DNA of 64,000 nt from NCBI GenBank assembly GCA_038380795.1, contig CM076259.1, positions 97,823,739 through 97,887,738 on the forward strand, read 5' to 3'. Position 1 is the stretch's first letter. Each line of letters starts with the position of its first letter. Source of the DNA: Pyrocephalus nanus (taxonomy: Eukaryota > Chordata > Aves > Passeriformes > Tyrannidae). The notes under the pieces were generated by a model. That model worked only from the letters and a program-made list of their open reading frames with translations, was not told the origin of the DNA and did not search any database. Shown one piece after another: positions 12,542 through 26,050 of this stretch. Position numbers and translations under genes: made by a program.

Positions 12542-15500
12542 GGAAACCTCTAGAACTTTAACCTGAAGCCTCTGGTCCTGCTGCTTCCTAGATTTCTTTA
12601 GTAAATTGTTAATTATTTAGTCAACGTTGACCAGTAAGAATATAAAAAAAACCCCCTAAAGTTTTCTCTGATACCATCTGCTAATCCTGATATTCTCCTG
12701 AGAATGACTCCTAAATCACTGGGTTGCTGACTAGGCTTAAAAAGCAAAAACGGCATTTCTGAGAGCAAAAGTCTTCATTTCCTTTACTTGCCTTGCAAAT
12801 ACAATTAAACGGATCATTCTGAAGGAAAAAAAAATCTTTTTGTGACGTTTTTGTGGGGAAAAAGCACTCCAAAATATTGCAATCTCCCCCCACCCAAGAA
12901 TGTGGTTTTATTGCTTAGGCAACAGCATAAGTCATTTCTGCAGCTCCTCTTAACCCCTTATAGGCACTTAGACTCAGACCTTCCTGCTTTTTCCAAGGCT
13001 GTATCTTACTAAATTGTGGGAATAAAGTCTTGTCCTTTGTTAGAGTAAGTAGTAAACCATCAATCTATTTTGTGGGTCCTAAGATTTACAGCCTGTTTAC
13101 GAAAGATAAGAAAAATCAGGCATTGAAATTCCCACTGACAAATTTTGCAGGAGTGGAAGTATTAGCTTTTCTCTTCTACTTATTCATACTAGGAATTAAT
13201 TCTGGTTTACTTTGCTCCAAACCTTGTTTACTTTCTCTTTTCCAGCATTGCTATCAGCTAGAAATTACCTTTAGCCCTAGAACTGTATTTTTTCTATTTC
13301 TGTGAAATAGTATATATTAAAGTGTGTTAAGTGCTTTTAAGCCGTAGACTGGCAGATGCTATATAAATAATTATCTTTGTTATGATTGCATAAAGCAGAA
13401 GACTCAGAAGTATATGAAAGAAAAAAATAAAATAGCCCCACCTTCTGCCCTTAGTTTTCACAACTATTTCATAATCAATTCAGCAAGAGAAATCCCTCAC
13501 AGAAAGAAAATATTTAAACTGCCTTGCAGCACAAAACAAGGCTAATTTTAATTCATGTTAAATTCTCAGATTTACACTCACAGGTAATTCAATTTTGAAA
13601 TGACATTTGAAACAGTTTATCCTGAACAAATGTAACTGAAGGGTTTAATAAAAAAGTACCCTTTTATAGTCTCTTCTTTGCAATCAATCTGTATTCTTTT
13701 TTACTTTGGTTGAAATGGTGTTTATTTAGAATATTCCAGCTAGTGGGATGGTGGAAATGGGAAGGATGTCTCTCTTTGGGGAAAAAGTCTATGTGCCTCT
13801 CAGCAGAATGTGTGTTTGCTGGACTGTTCTTGTGCTATTGTTCCAGAACTACTAAAGTTTACTTAAAAAACCCAAAGCTTCAGAGGCCAGGTGCCTTATA
13901 TTATATGCTTGAGTGTTCCTTCCTGACCGAGTTGCTTTTCCCATTAGAGTTTTTTGTCCCATTCCCATCTGAGATTTGTTTCCTGTTCCTTTTCATTTCA
14001 CCTTAGCTTTTCATGCAATGACATCTAAATAGAAAGAGACAGTCATAGCCGTGGTTTTCACTCTAAGACTGAACTTCCTGGCTTTTATGGCTTATAATCA
14101 ATCCCATAATGTCCTGTGATTTCTATGTATGAGTGGCAAGAAGTAAAAGGGAGTTTATTTTGCCTGAATGCAGACAGGCCAACTTTCACACATTAGGAGC
14201 AGCAACTAATCACCCACAACATTTCCTAAAGTTTATGGTGCTGGCAGACAGCTGTTTTTGTTCCGATCTGATGGTTTCTTTGCAGTCTCCTGCTGCCAGC
14301 TGTGTCTCAACCACTTTACTAGTTGCTCCGAGCACCGCACATCCTGAGCTACTGCCTTTAAAACTCCATTCCACTTTATACAAACAAAAGAAAACTAGAC
14401 TGCCAACAAATACTAAGGAAACAGACATATTGTTGCTATAGCCATGTGCTGCACCAAAGGGAAATTTCAGTTACCAACACCTAGAACTAAAAGAAGAAAA
14501 TTATAGTATGTAGGCATGCATCCCAGGCCCTTCAATAAAAACTTTTAACCTTACATTTTGTTTTGGTTTTTTTTCTCCCCTTTTAAATCTTGGCTCTTGA
14601 AGGGATAAAAAAGCCCTAAATCAATTGTTTATGATACAGGAATTAAGAAAAAGTTACCTATACTCTGAAAGTTAACCAATGCTACTGTAAATGCTTGAAT
14701 TCCACTCATGCTATAAATGTATAGAAGTTTGGCATTGCCTAAGTAATTGTTGATAACAATATTTAACAGCTCTTTAATATTTGACTTGTTTAATGTACAG
14801 CTTAAGAAACTGTGGAAAGCACTCATTTCATCTCTGCAATGCTGGCTACACAGTTTTGTCCATAATCTCCTATCTGCAAAGTTGTTCTGATGTTTCCTGT
14901 CTTCAAAGACTTCAAGAGTATGTTCTTGAAGCCAGGAATATACCCTACTGCTGACAGTCCAAGTGCCTGTCCTTAAACAGAGCTAGTGTTGGAAGACTGG
15001 CATCTTATTCTATGGATAGCATGAGACTGAGCTTGCAAATACTGGTGTGAGGTGCCCAGAAATGTTCCCTTTAATGAGTTCAACCTGATGATCAGCAGCC
15101 TGAAGATAAAACCCTCTAGGTATGAAATATGTGAAAACCTTAACAAATTCAGCAGGTCTCTGAACTGCAGTCAATTGTTAAATACAGGAGAAGAAACAAG
15201 TGGATTGAGAAAGGGGAAAATTTAATCAATCCATTAAACAATAACGTATTGTCTCCGAGTAATGAGGTATAAAAATCTGAACATTCAAAGTAGATTCACT
15301 TTCTTTCTCTCCCACTGATACAGACATATTTGTAATCATGTATATTTGTTCAGTACAGTCATGCTGTTTTTAACTTTCATCTAATTATTATTTATATTAT
15401 AATAGTTTCTCAGAGCTCAGTCCCAGACCAGAAGGCTACTGTGTTAAATATAGAAGACATGCAAAAAAATGTATTGAACCACAAAGATGCTAGGAAATCC

Positions 15501-16094
15501 ACTCAAAAAATTCAGTGTTGTTTTTCCAGTTGGGTTCATCATGCTTCCAATTAATCTGCTACAAAAAAAGACAGTAACATGCATAGTATACTAAAAATAA
15601 ACAAAACCCAGATCTTAAACAATGTATGATTTGTCAGAGCATCTAAATACAAGTTACATTTTAAAATTAATTGAAAAGCTTGAATAAAATGCTTGAAAAG
15701 TATTTTAAAAATCTTACAATCACAGGTTCAATAAGTAAAGAGTGAAGGCAATTATTTTGTCTTTATTGTGAGCAATTGTGCTTATATGAAAAAGAGAGCA
15801 AGTCCCTAATGCAGGAATTTGGGTGAAATTCTGTGGGTCCTCCATTATAAAAGAGCGCAAACTTGTCAGTTATAATGGCCTTGTGTTACATCTGAGGCAC
15901 GTAAATTTAAAGAAACTTAAATAAATGAATAAATAATGATTCTTTTGGAAAGTATCTAATACACAAAAGAAAACATTGTCCCAAAAGACATCAAAAAGCA
16001 CCTTTCTTGAGCAGCAAACATCTACTTGGCTCTCGCAGAGCTGATGGGAAGGATTATCAGAGGCTGCTTACCTAGACATCAAGAGATGTCCTCC
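12542..16094. other. Intergenic stretch, no gene seen
   Basis: AT-rich single-copy-looking sequence. The longest frames (13710-14006 +, 14133-14441 + with a 14210-14428 - shadow) are 60-100 codons and lack domain patterns. No CR1 or simple repeat of note. Confidence 0.6.
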
Positions 16095-16323
16095 TTTTGG
16101 GGGAGGTTTAGATTGGATATTGGGAAAAAATTCTTCACTGAAAGGGTGAATAGGCATTGAAAGAGGCTGCCCAGGGAAGTGATGGAATCACCATCCCTGG
16201 AAGTGTCCAAGTGGACGTGGTGCTTGGGGACATGGTTTGGTGGTGAACACAGTGGTGCTGGGTTAACAGTTGGACTCTGTGATCTTAGGTATCTTTTCCA
16301 ACCTAAACGATTCTGTGATTCTT
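16095..16323 (+). mobile_element. CR1 LINE fragment, 3' end
   Basis: Starts ttgggggaggtttagattgg, continues aaaaattcttcactgaaagg and ccatccctggaagtgtccaa, and ends ttggactctgtgatcttagg then ccaacctaaacgattctgtgattc. Same 3'-end type as the 12.4 kb copy. It codes for the far C-terminal end of CR1 ORF2 only, so it is dead. Confidence 0.92.
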
Positions 16324-17830
16324 CAAGTGGTGTCTCCAATGACTCAAAGGCACTGGCATACCTTCTGCTATACTCCTTTCCATGACAAACTTCGAGTTAC
16401 TGCAGTTGGACAATATCCACTGCCTCAGCTGGAGAACAGCCTGTGGTCCCAGCAACATCTAGTGCAACGTAATGTTATGGTGATGATGGGTTTGATAATC
16501 AGGTAGGAGGGACGAAAGAAGATGTATCATAGCAATGTTTTAACTGCTAGCCACAGGGCACAGTATAACCATACTTGTAGGCACAAGGTTGGCTAAATAC
16601 AGCAGACATTGGAAATCAATTTGACATCAACTAGATTCCTGTTAAATGTGTTAAGTGTATTCATATTGGGAATGGTGCCAATTCTTTTAGGATTCAGGCC
16701 ACATCACTCTAGACCCCAGAGAGATGTAGTGCCTCCAACAAGCCCAGCAAGTGCAGGCTCAGCAGAGCTCTGCTGAATGAACTGTCTGTGCTCCACTCCT
16801 GCACTTCACTTTCAGCCAGTGCGCTGATTTCCTCCTGCCCGAGGAAGACAAACATCTCTAGTGGTGCTGCTCTTGAAATCTCAGTGGTCTACTGCTTTTA
16901 GCTGTCTGTCTGAGGAAGGTCACTAAGGTCACTGTGGCCCCAGCAGTAGGAAAATGGGCTCAGAATTAAATGCAAGAAGGAGTCACAGCTGAGGCCCTCC
17001 TATGGGGCCACATAACAACATGCATCCTATCAATCAGTGCAAGGAAAGATAGATAATCCTTGAGAGGCAAGTATTTGCACCCTTCATGTCAGGCACCTGA
17101 CCTGGGTGCCTGCACTCTTGGGATCCTCTTGCAATCAAGGAGACAGTAGGCCTCTCCTCTGAGCTTCCTGCTGGATGTGCGTGCTGTTTCTGCACTGGCT
17201 TCCAAGGGAGGCAGCACCCCTCATCTGGAAACATAAAGGTCTTAAATGCTTTAAGTAGATCGTGTGGGAGACTCCCTCCTCTGCTCCACCTCATCAGTGA
17301 GTTGGCAATTGGTGGCAACACACACAGGTGAGAGGAGAACAAAGGAAATCTCCTTTATTTCTGGGAGAAGAAAAATAATGCTCTATTTTTCTTTTAAAGC
17401 ATTCAGGATTACCGATTCATTTATTCATAGTACTTGGTTTTTAATCTGTCAGGGAATAATGAGCCATTATTTTATACTTATGGGAAATGACACTTTTCTA
17501 GTACCTGGTATTTGCAGCTGTCAAATTATATATGTCAGGATCTGTCACTCTGCAGCGTTACTTAACGAATGAGTTTAGCATATCCCAATGAGCTTCTACT
17601 AGAATGGAGAAAAATATTAACACCTTTTCTGGCAACTGTAGGGGCTGACTGCTTTTTTGGCATATTCACTTCTGCTCTATATAGTCTCACCATATACAAC
17701 CTAGGCTGCATTGTCTCAAGGGTTGTAACAAGCCTTTTAAATGCACTAACATACAGATTTCTGCTTGAATGGAATATTTTCCTTTCTTAATTCAAATGAC
17801 TTAATGAAAAATGAAAACTACAGCATTAAA
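16324..17830. other. Intergenic stretch, no gene seen
   Basis: No recognised repeat. Several short frames on both strands (17034-17342 -, 17264-17572 +) lack any domain signal. Confidence 0.6.
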
Positions 17831-18292
17831 TCAGAGAGAATCAGAGAGAATCACAGAGTAGTTAATGGAAGAAACCTCTGGAGAACATCTAGTCCAGCCC
17901 CCCTGCCAAGGCAGGGTCACCTAGAGCAGGTAACACAGGAACATGTCCAGATAGGTTTTGAATGTCTCCAGAGAGAAAAACTCCACGACCTCCCTGGGCA
18001 GCCTGTTCAAGTTATTCCAGTGCTCTCCCATACTCCATGGAAAGAAGTTTTTCCTTCTGCTAAGGTGAAACTTTCTGTAGTTTGTTTTATGGCCATTACT
18101 CCTTGTCCTGTCACTGAGCACCACTGAAAAGAGTCTGGCCTCATCCTCACACCCACCTCGGAGGTATTTGCATGTATTGATGAGATCCCCTCTCAGTCTT
18201 CTCTTCTCAAGACTAAACAGGCTCAGCTCTCTCAGCCTCTCATAAGAGAGATGCTTCAGACCCCTAATCATCTTTGTGACCCTCTGCTCCTG
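17831..18292 (-). mobile_element. CR1 LINE fragment, 3' end with ORF2 C-terminus
   Basis: Minus-strand CR1. The 3' terminus is at the left, as diverged octamer-like repeats (tcagagagaatcagagagaa). The block cctccctgggcagcctgttc follows. The minus strand encodes the end of CR1 ORF2, with readable pieces LRELSLFSLEKRRLRGDLIN, RKNFFPWS and [19 protein letters not shown]. The frame is open for about 164 codons (17921-18415) but extends past the element, so the right part is chance. It lacks the endonuclease and reverse transcriptase. Confidence 0.93.
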
Positions 18293-19273
18293 TTGTTTAG
18301 TTGGAGTATCCAACTTAATAGCTGATCCATGCACAGAGACAAGACCCTTCCTTGGTAGATATTTTTCTTTCCTTTCTTTCCTATTAGCTTTCCTTTTTTG
18401 TAACAAATTCTGCATATTATTTTACATTGCAAACTGATATCTATTTTATTACCCTTATCTGCTGCAAAAAACAACAGCTTACCTAGGCATCATTTAACAA
18501 CACCAAATAGACAAGCGTGTCATTAGCACACAGGAACAACTTTACTTTTAAGGCTCATTGTATCACTATGATTTAAGTAAAGCAAAAAGAACAAAAGCCA
18601 GGTGAGTCAGAGAGCAAGGAATAAGTGATGCTGCTCCAGGGAGGAAGTATATTTTTGCCATATTCAAAGGCACATTAGTATTTTTTGATTTTTTTTGTTT
18701 TGTTTTGGTTTGGTTTGGTTTGTTTTTTTTTTTTTTTTAATATAAGAAAGGCTCCCATGAACTCATATACTTCACTATTGAGCTTTCCAGGATTACCAGG
18801 GCTTTTGGGCTTTTCATGCAATCCACAGACAGGACCCTGGTCCTGTCTTAGAGACACAAATATATCGTCAGGCTAGAAACTTTGAAATGGGCAACATATG
18901 GGATTTCAGCCTAGGCCCTTTGTTGCAGGAAGGACCACAGCCTGACACCTTGATTTTAGGGAGGGTGACTGTGGCAACTGTATTTTTTAGTATTGGATTC
19001 TAACATGATGTGTTAACTTTTCTCCCTGGAAAATCTGTGAGGGAGAAGTGTTCTTTCCTCAAGTGAGTCATGCAGTGGAAAATTCCTGTTGAACTTGCAT
19101 GACCAAACACAGCTGCTCCCCATGTAAAATATGAAAAAATAGGTATTTCAGAATCAGAGGTTCTATATTTTAAAGAAGATTCTGTTTGCTGGGATTCCCT
19201 GCCTCTGATGCATGGCATTTGCCAAATCCCAGTACACTATAGATACTTATCAAGTCTATGACCCTACGTGTTT
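18293..19273. other. Intergenic stretch with simple T-rich repeat
   Basis: Mostly unremarkable AT-rich sequence. It contains a T-rich/TTTGG simple repeat at 18681-18738 (listed separately) and a short CTTTC-rich run at 18361-18382. Confidence 0.6.
18681..18738. repeat. TTTTG/TTTGG simple repeat with poly(T) end
   Basis: Starts ttttttgattttttttg, continues as ttttggtttggtttggttt, and ends in a run of T at 18723-18738. Seen on the opposite strand it is an A-rich run, which could be the decayed tail of a retroposed copy, but no body was identified. Confidence 0.85.
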
Positions 19274-19420
19274 TCCATGGCTGGAAGTGTTCAAGGCCAG
19301 GTTTGATAGAGCTCTGAGCAACCTGGCCTAGTAAAAGGTGTCCCTGTCTGTGTCAGGGGGGTTGGAACTGGATGATCTTTAAGGTCCCTTCTAACCCAAA
19401 CCATTCTATGGTTCTGTGGT
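19274..19420 (+). mobile_element. CR1 LINE fragment, extreme 3' end
   Basis: The blocks ctggaagtgttcaaggccag, tgagcaacctggcctagt and ggaactggatgatctttaag, then ccattctatggttctgtgg. This is the CR1 terminus of the tttaaggtccc type, about 147 bases long. Confidence 0.92.
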
Positions 19421-22400
19421 TGAAACAATGAGTTAGCAACACGTAGGACCGATCTGCCAGAAGCCTATTTCCACCTTCCTTCTTGCCTAGACATTCTTTT
19501 CTACAGTTCAAATACACAAAAGGACGCAAGTTAATGAATCTTTCCTTACACTGAATAGAAACTGATATAGGCACAGGTGAGCCATGAGGACTTCATGAAG
19601 ATTTCTGCTGATGACTCTGGCAGATGACACCCACAGGCAAGGGAAATCCATATGATAGAGACCCTACAGCCAAGAGCTGAAGAAAGAAGCAGTGCATAAA
19701 GCCCAAGAAATTTAAACTGGTTCCTAGTTCCAGTTTAATCATACCCACAAACATCTGTGTTATTACACAATATATTTAATCACAGAAATCATTTAAGTTG
19801 TTCCCTTGGTGATACCATCTTAATAATTGAGCAGAAAACCAACTCCAATATCTTTCTTTCCCCATAGTATTACATATGAAACAATATATGTCTGTGAGCT
19901 TATAGCCAAAGTGGAAAGACAAATTGAAGATAAGCAATACTACAAAGGAAAATAAATCATTGGTGTCATGAGTTCACCAAGCGTTGCTGTTAAAAAAGAA
20001 AAATGATTTTCTGAAATTCTACTTCTCTTGCTTCCCTGGCCAAAACTGGTTATCAAACTGAAATTGAATTGAAATTACTTTATATCCTGAAAGTCAAATT
20101 ATCAGCAAAATTTCTATTCTTAAATAGTACTTCTTGGACTACTTAAAGCTTCCTAGAATTGTCTGATGTACCTTAAGAGCAGTGATTCCAGTTGTTAATT
20201 TTGGATGGTGATTTACAAAATATTTATCCCAAGCCCTTCATTTATGCTTATGTTCACAAGAGAAGTTAAAAGAAAAAAAAAAAAGTACCAATATTCACAG
20301 TAATTGGAATGTATCTTAGCAATATTTCAGATATTAGCCATGGGAATAATCTGACTAAACAGATATCTGCACTGTGGATGTCTGCTGTATCTGAACTAAT
20401 TGCCTTTGGCTTACTCCATATGGAAAGGAATAGAGGCATTACAGCACGTCTCATCCTAAAGTCAACATCTAAAATACATATCCAGTGAATCTCACCACAT
20501 ATCTAATTCTTTCTGTTAGTGAAGGAAGAAATATGGAGTATTGAGATGAGCTGTAAATATCTATGGGACAGAAATCTAAAGTGAAATGAGAGGAATTCTA
20601 TGATCAGAAAATATAAAGACTAACGTGAATCAGGTTACACTCAGATTTATAGGTGATCAGCTCTGTACTTACATGGAAATCTGAGCACTCAGTGCTCCTT
20701 TCTACTGAACACTGTATGCAGTAGGGATTATTTGAGCAGCATGTTCAACAGGGAATAAAAAATTTTGCTAGATCAATAAAAATAAGTAACAAGAAATCTC
20801 AACAACAGAAACGAGCATGCGGATGGTTGATCTCAGTTGGCAAAGGCTCAAATTAGAGCACTTCAGTGAAATAACCAATAGTAACCCATGAAATCAGAGC
20901 CACTGACCTGAAGCACAGGCTAGATCTAGCATCACAACATCTTTACTCCTCTAAAATGCTTAAAGACAGTCTTTCCTGTTTTAGCTATTTGGACATTAAT
21001 TTACCATGTTTTAGTGCGCTTACAAAACCTTATTCAATTGGGCAAATCACCGAAGTAAAATATAAACCACCATGAACTAATGTAGTTTGTGTGGCATTAA
21101 AGAACATGCATGATAAATTTTGGATTTTAAATACAATAAATCAGTCATTTAAATTTAATATAAACTGCATAATTTAATTCTGCTTCATTAGCCTATATAA
21201 ACACAATAAAATCTGTCAAATGCAAACAAAGGGCCTCCTAGAGGTGATATTTTAATTGTAATAAAACTGTCATCTAGATTAAGAGGCCAGCTGAACAATT
21301 CATTTCTTCATAGAAGTTAATGCTGTTCTAGAAAATGAGCTTTAGGTTTATTTTCTTCTGATGCCCTGGTGCTCAGGAAATAAGAGCTTTGCTTGCGGTA
21401 GAGAGCAGAAACAATCTGCTCCACAGCCCTAACATCACATCAGAAGAAAAAGGGGGGAAAAAATAGGACTGGGTTACAACATGAAGCTCTGTCTGTGCTG
21501 TTTCCTTCAGACTACTATATTTATCATAAATGGAACCTTAGCATAGAGATGGGATTTAGGGGAAGATCTTTTAAGCTAGTCAAGCACAATCCAATATGCT
21601 TTAGCCAGGTAGGAAGAGGGAGTTTTCCTTGATGCCTCCCTGCATCGACCAAGGCACCACAAACCCACACCGACTCCCCTGGCTTATAGCCTCCCACAGG
21701 AGTCCCTGAGCTGTTCCCTCAGCCAGGGGAGAATGTTACCAATCACCAACACACACTCACTAACAAAATTATACCTGCATTTCCTTCAGGTTGCCAGTTA
21801 GAAAGAGGATATTGGTTTTCATTTTTTTCCCCTCCTTAAAATGTTAATAAAACTTGTGGCTTATTTTAGTTGGCTGAGAAGCAAAACTTTAGGGTCTTCT
21901 ATTGATTGGCTTTACTTGCTTCACTAGATGTCTTTCAGCTGGTAACTATGAAATATTCACAAATGACAGAATCTAATTCCCCCTGGGACAGTTGACTATC
22001 AGAGGCTAATTTTGCTGGATTTACCTCCCCCCTGCCCCTGCTCCTCCATATGCACTTGTCCTGCTCTTCCATATTTCATTGCTTCATCTGAGATCCTCTG
22101 TAGCCTATACAGGGAAAAAAATCAGCAAGGGCCTCTTTCATCAGCTTGTTGTGAAAGCACTAACCTGCACTGAAGGGAAAAATCATCTTTCGTGTTAAAG
22201 AGTTCTGTGCAATTGTTTACCTTATCCTTTGAATTTTAATCCCTAAAAGCATTTCCTCCCTAAAAATAGAGCTGCATACTTTCTAAGCCATTTAGCAGGC
22301 AGACAGAAAAGTCACCAATATGCCTTTGAATCTGTTTTATTAATATCACATTTAAAAAAGAAATATCTCTGCTGCTCTTCTGAGTGACAGAAACAATATA

Positions 22401-23115
22401 AAGCTTTTACAGGGGACAAAGAAGCATCTTAATTTCTTCACCAGAGAATGTGCCAGGGATTTTGTGGATATATTTAGAGTTCTCCAAAACTGCTTTTTAA
22501 ACTGTGTTGGATTTCTTCATCCCTGGGCTGGGTATCTCTGCTGAATGCAGGGGCCCTCAAACACTCTTTTACTTGACTAACTGGGTACCTGCTCCTGCCA
22601 AACCCATTACCTGAAATGTTTATAGCTGAGAAGGAACAGTAACAGTTTTAATTTCTGAAGGCTGCAATTTCTAACACTAAAACAGTTCCAGCATTTCTGA
22701 AGAGTCCCTCCTGCATCACCACCAGAACCTGGACACTTGCCCCCAGGCTGCAGGGGAGGCTTGGGGAAGAAATACATCCTCAGGGCCCATGGCTGCCCTG
22801 GAGCCAGTGCTGCTCGCTGCATTTTGGGAGCCCAGAAGAGTGTGTTTGCCCAACAACAAAAGTTGCCCATGGAACATATTAGACACATCCTGATGATCTG
22901 TACTGTCTCCTAGAGCTTTCCCTGCCTCCCTCAATGCATAGCCCTCCCTACTGGGTGTTTGGTCTTGAAACAGAGAGAACATCCATTTTCCTATGACTCA
23001 GACAGATGTTTTTAAAATGAGAAATGCCTCCAATCCAGAAGACAATGTGCCATGTTGGCCTTACTGGAAAAACTAATAAAATCTTTCACATGTGGAAGAT
23101 ATTTAATGAATCGGG
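19421..23115. other. Intergenic stretch, no gene seen
   Basis: 3.7 kb without recognisable repeats apart from a poly(A)-like run at 20271-20284. Frames of 60-93 codons at 20266-20454 - and 22607-22982 - have no domain signature. An AT-rich block at 21001-21300 looks like possible conserved noncoding sequence and is listed separately. Confidence 0.6.
21001..21300. promoter_or_regulatory. AT-rich block, possible conserved noncoding element
   Basis: A 300-base repeat-free block rich in homeodomain-like ATTA/TAAT cores (cattaaagaac, aatttaattctg, ttttaattgtaata) and an ATTTAAAT-type palindrome (catttaaatttaata). It has the texture of avian noncoding enhancers, but conservation cannot be tested here. 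Inference only. Confidence 0.15.
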
Positions 23116-23572
23116 AATGGTTTGGGTTGGAAGGGACTTTAAAGATTACCTAATTCCAACTCACCTGCCATAGACAAGGGATACCTCCCACTAGACCAGG
23201 TTGTTCAAAGCTCCATCCAACCTGGCCTTGAATACTTCCAGGGATGGGGCATCTACCACTCTGGGCAATCTGTTCCAGTGCCTCACCATCCTCACAATAA
23301 GATTTCTTCCTGATATATATTCTTAAACCTCTTTCAGTTTAAAGCAATTCCCCCTTATCCTATCACCATGTGCCCTTGTAAAAAATCCCTCTTCAGCCTT
23401 CTTGTAGGCTCCCTTTGGCTACTGAAGGTACTACTGTAAGGTCTCCCTGAAGCCTTCTTTTCTTCATGATGAACAACTACAACTCTGTCAACCTGTCCTC
23501 ATAGGAGAGGTCCTCCAGCTCTCTGATCACCTTCATGACCCTTCTCTGGAGCCACTCCAGCAGGTCCAACTC
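23116..23572 (-). mobile_element. CR1 LINE fragment, 3' end with ORF2 C-terminal region
   Basis: Minus-strand CR1, 3' end at left: aatggtttgggttggaaggg. Then ccaacctggccttgaatact, the block ctgttccagtgcctcaccat, the run atcctatcaccatgtgccct, and cataggagaggtcctccagc to the right. Reading frames are broken. The left edge lacks the octamer repeats, so the very 3' tip is lost. Confidence 0.93.
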
Positions 23573-25268
23573 AACCAAAGCATTTCCACATTCCTTTGAT
23601 TTTCACTGTCAGGATTTTCATGGCCCCTAAAGAACTCCCTAAGCTTCAGAAGTGAAAGGCCTATGTATTAAAATAAATATCTTGCAGGGTTTCCAGATCT
23701 CTAGATATCACCTTGTTTTGTAGACAAAGGGAGGGTAAACACAATTGGTTTGTGCAAAGGAAAAAAAGCCATTAAAGACTAAGGCGTTTTTAACAAGTTC
23801 AAGATGATGGGTGTCTGTCCCTGAGGAGCAGAGCCAGGCAGCTGGTGGGCACAGTGGGAGGGAGAGGAGGAGAGCTCCCCACAACAGCCAGCTGCCACAT
23901 CGCCCCAGTACAGCTCTCTGGGCTCACCTCCTGGGAAGTTGTCTGTGCTCATTTCTTCACTCAGCACCAGATCAGCACTCACTGGGCTGGGGGAATGGAA
24001 TGTGGGACTCAAGTGTCCCTCCTGTTCACATGGCCCTGCACCCCAGCAGGCACCAGAGCTGCTCCAGCATCACCACCACCATGGACTGTTCCCAAATGTT
24101 TCAGTGTTCACAGAATCTAGGCTAAATCTGTAAGCCATTACAGATAATTTCAGCCTCCAGTGAAAACATAATGGATGTCTCTAAACTGGTTGCACCCCAG
24201 TTCCAGCTGGAAGTGGGGTACAGAAGCACACAGTAGTCCGTGCCCCTTCCTCTGAGGTGCTGCCAAAGAGCTCTCCCTGCAGCCCTGAGGCCTGTCTGCA
24301 GAGAGAAGTGCAGCAAAGGCCACGACACCCCTGTTTTGAGGCAGCCAAGCTCCTGAAACCAGCTTTGATCCAAAAAGCCCATGAAGTACTTTGCCTGACA
24401 AAGTACACCTGGCATCTTTCCATGCTGACATGATCATATAGGTTTGGGAAGAGAGTTTGTTTTTAGCTAGCCACTTCAGACAGGAACTGTATAAACACAG
24501 TTCTGTGCAAATATATATATATAGCCTGTGCAAATATTAGGATACTATGCATGCAAACAGCCATATCATTTGGTTCTCCTCAAAGTCAAAGGTCCCTGGA
24601 ACAAACATTGATAATTGCCTCTATGAGAGCATGATGTCATTTTTTCAGTTGAACTTAAGGGCAGTAAGGAGCAGAGGTAAAACTTACCTTCCAATGGTTT
24701 GGTTTCCAAACGTTTCATCACAGAGGCTGTCGAACTGGTCAGTTTATGTGAAGGTGGTAGTTGTTTGCTAAAATAGAATATAGAACATATAGAATATAAA
24801 ATCAGATAATGTCTTCGGACTTTACGGGGGTACAATCATGCTGAAATCAGTTGGTTTAAGTAACTAATATAACGTGATTGGAAAACATTTTTCCATTCCT
24901 TTGTGCTGCCTTTTGTTTTCCTCGGGTTTAAAATTTTCCTGTTTGTGTAAGCCTTTCATTCAGCAGGAGAGAGATTAAATAATTTCTGCATCCTTTTATA
25001 ACAGGAGGTAGTACTGAAAATAAATGCATTTATAAATCTATCATAAGGGTTTTAAATTTGTCACATCAAGTTCTTCCTACAATAGCTGTGAGTCATTCAT
25101 ACTCCATTTGGCATATTACAATTTTTGCCCATTGGGAATCTTCAAACACTTTTAGAATCAAACCAAAACAGCAGGGCAGCAACTAGCCATTTCCAACTGG
25201 TTGAAATTCAGCAAGTTTTTGCTTTAATCACTTAGCACAACTGCAAGTCACTTGAGGCACCTCTATAA
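23573..25268. other. Intergenic stretch, no gene seen
   Basis: No recognised gene. Overlapping frames on both strands at 23779-24533 reflect a locally GC-richer sequence and show no domain. A short AT microsatellite sits at 24510-24522. Confidence 0.6.
24503..24537. repeat. Short AT dinucleotide run between 12-base direct repeats
   Basis: CTGTGCAAATAT occurs at 24503-24514 and again at 24526-24537, with an (AT)n run between them. Probably a small local duplication. Confidence 0.8.
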
Positions 25269-25370
25269 TTACAGAATCACAAAATCACAGAATATGACAA
25301 ATTGGAAGGAACCCACAAGGTTCATCGAGTCCAACTCCTAGCCCTGCACAGGACAGACCCAAGAGTCTGC
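25269..25370 (-). mobile_element. CR1 LINE fragment, extreme 3' end
   Basis: The sequence ttacagaatcacaaaatcac, then attggaaggaacccacaagg, tcatcgagtccaactccta and gccctgcacaggacag. This is a known avian CR1 3'-end wording on the minus strand, different from the other copies here. About 100 bases long. Confidence 0.88.
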
Positions 25371-26050
25371 TTGTCACTGTCAGCTAAAGTACCAGCAGTA
25401 ATGTCTTTAAGCACTGACACTGGTATTTATATATTCTTTGGGTTTAGAGATGTATCAAGGTCTTTTAAATGTATAACAAAATCCACTCAGCTACATACAA
25501 ACCCACGTGTTTCTACAGTTTAGCAGAACAAGGGACACTGGTTTGTTCTGCAGTTTGGGAGAAATATCCCTGGCCATAGTAGGGTGGCTATTACATATCT
25601 AACAAAGAAGAGATTTTCCTGTAATAGGACCTCCAGATTAAAGTTAAAATAGTGATATCTAGATCAGTACTAAAGAGCAGTCTTTCTTAACTTTTGGCAG
25701 GTGAATGTAAGATATGGTGTAAGAGCAGCTCATGCTAGAATAAGTTCATTTTTTTTGTACAGATATCACTGGATCAAGATTTCATCAATACGTTAAATAT
25801 AACTGTTAGCAACAGAATTGAGAAGGAAAGTATTTCCCACTCCTCTGATAATTTGTGAGGTTATGGTTTATTTCCCATCTAAATAGGAATTGGAGAACCA
25901 CCTTTACTAAAATTTCCATTGTCCAGTAGCCCAAAGTATTTTTCTTTAGGCAGAGAGGAAAGAAAAACAAAGGGGAAAAGGAAGATTAATAAAATGGAAG
26001 TAAAACCAAACCAGGATACTAACACAAATGTAAAAATGCAAGGAGTGCGT
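25371..26050. other. Intergenic stretch, no gene seen
   Basis: AT-rich sequence between two minus-strand CR1 fragments. No feature recognised. Confidence 0.6.

Noticed and set aside
17921..18415. 164-codon minus-strand frame as a gene
   Set aside because: It is the CR1 ORF2 C-terminus plus chance extension into the flank.
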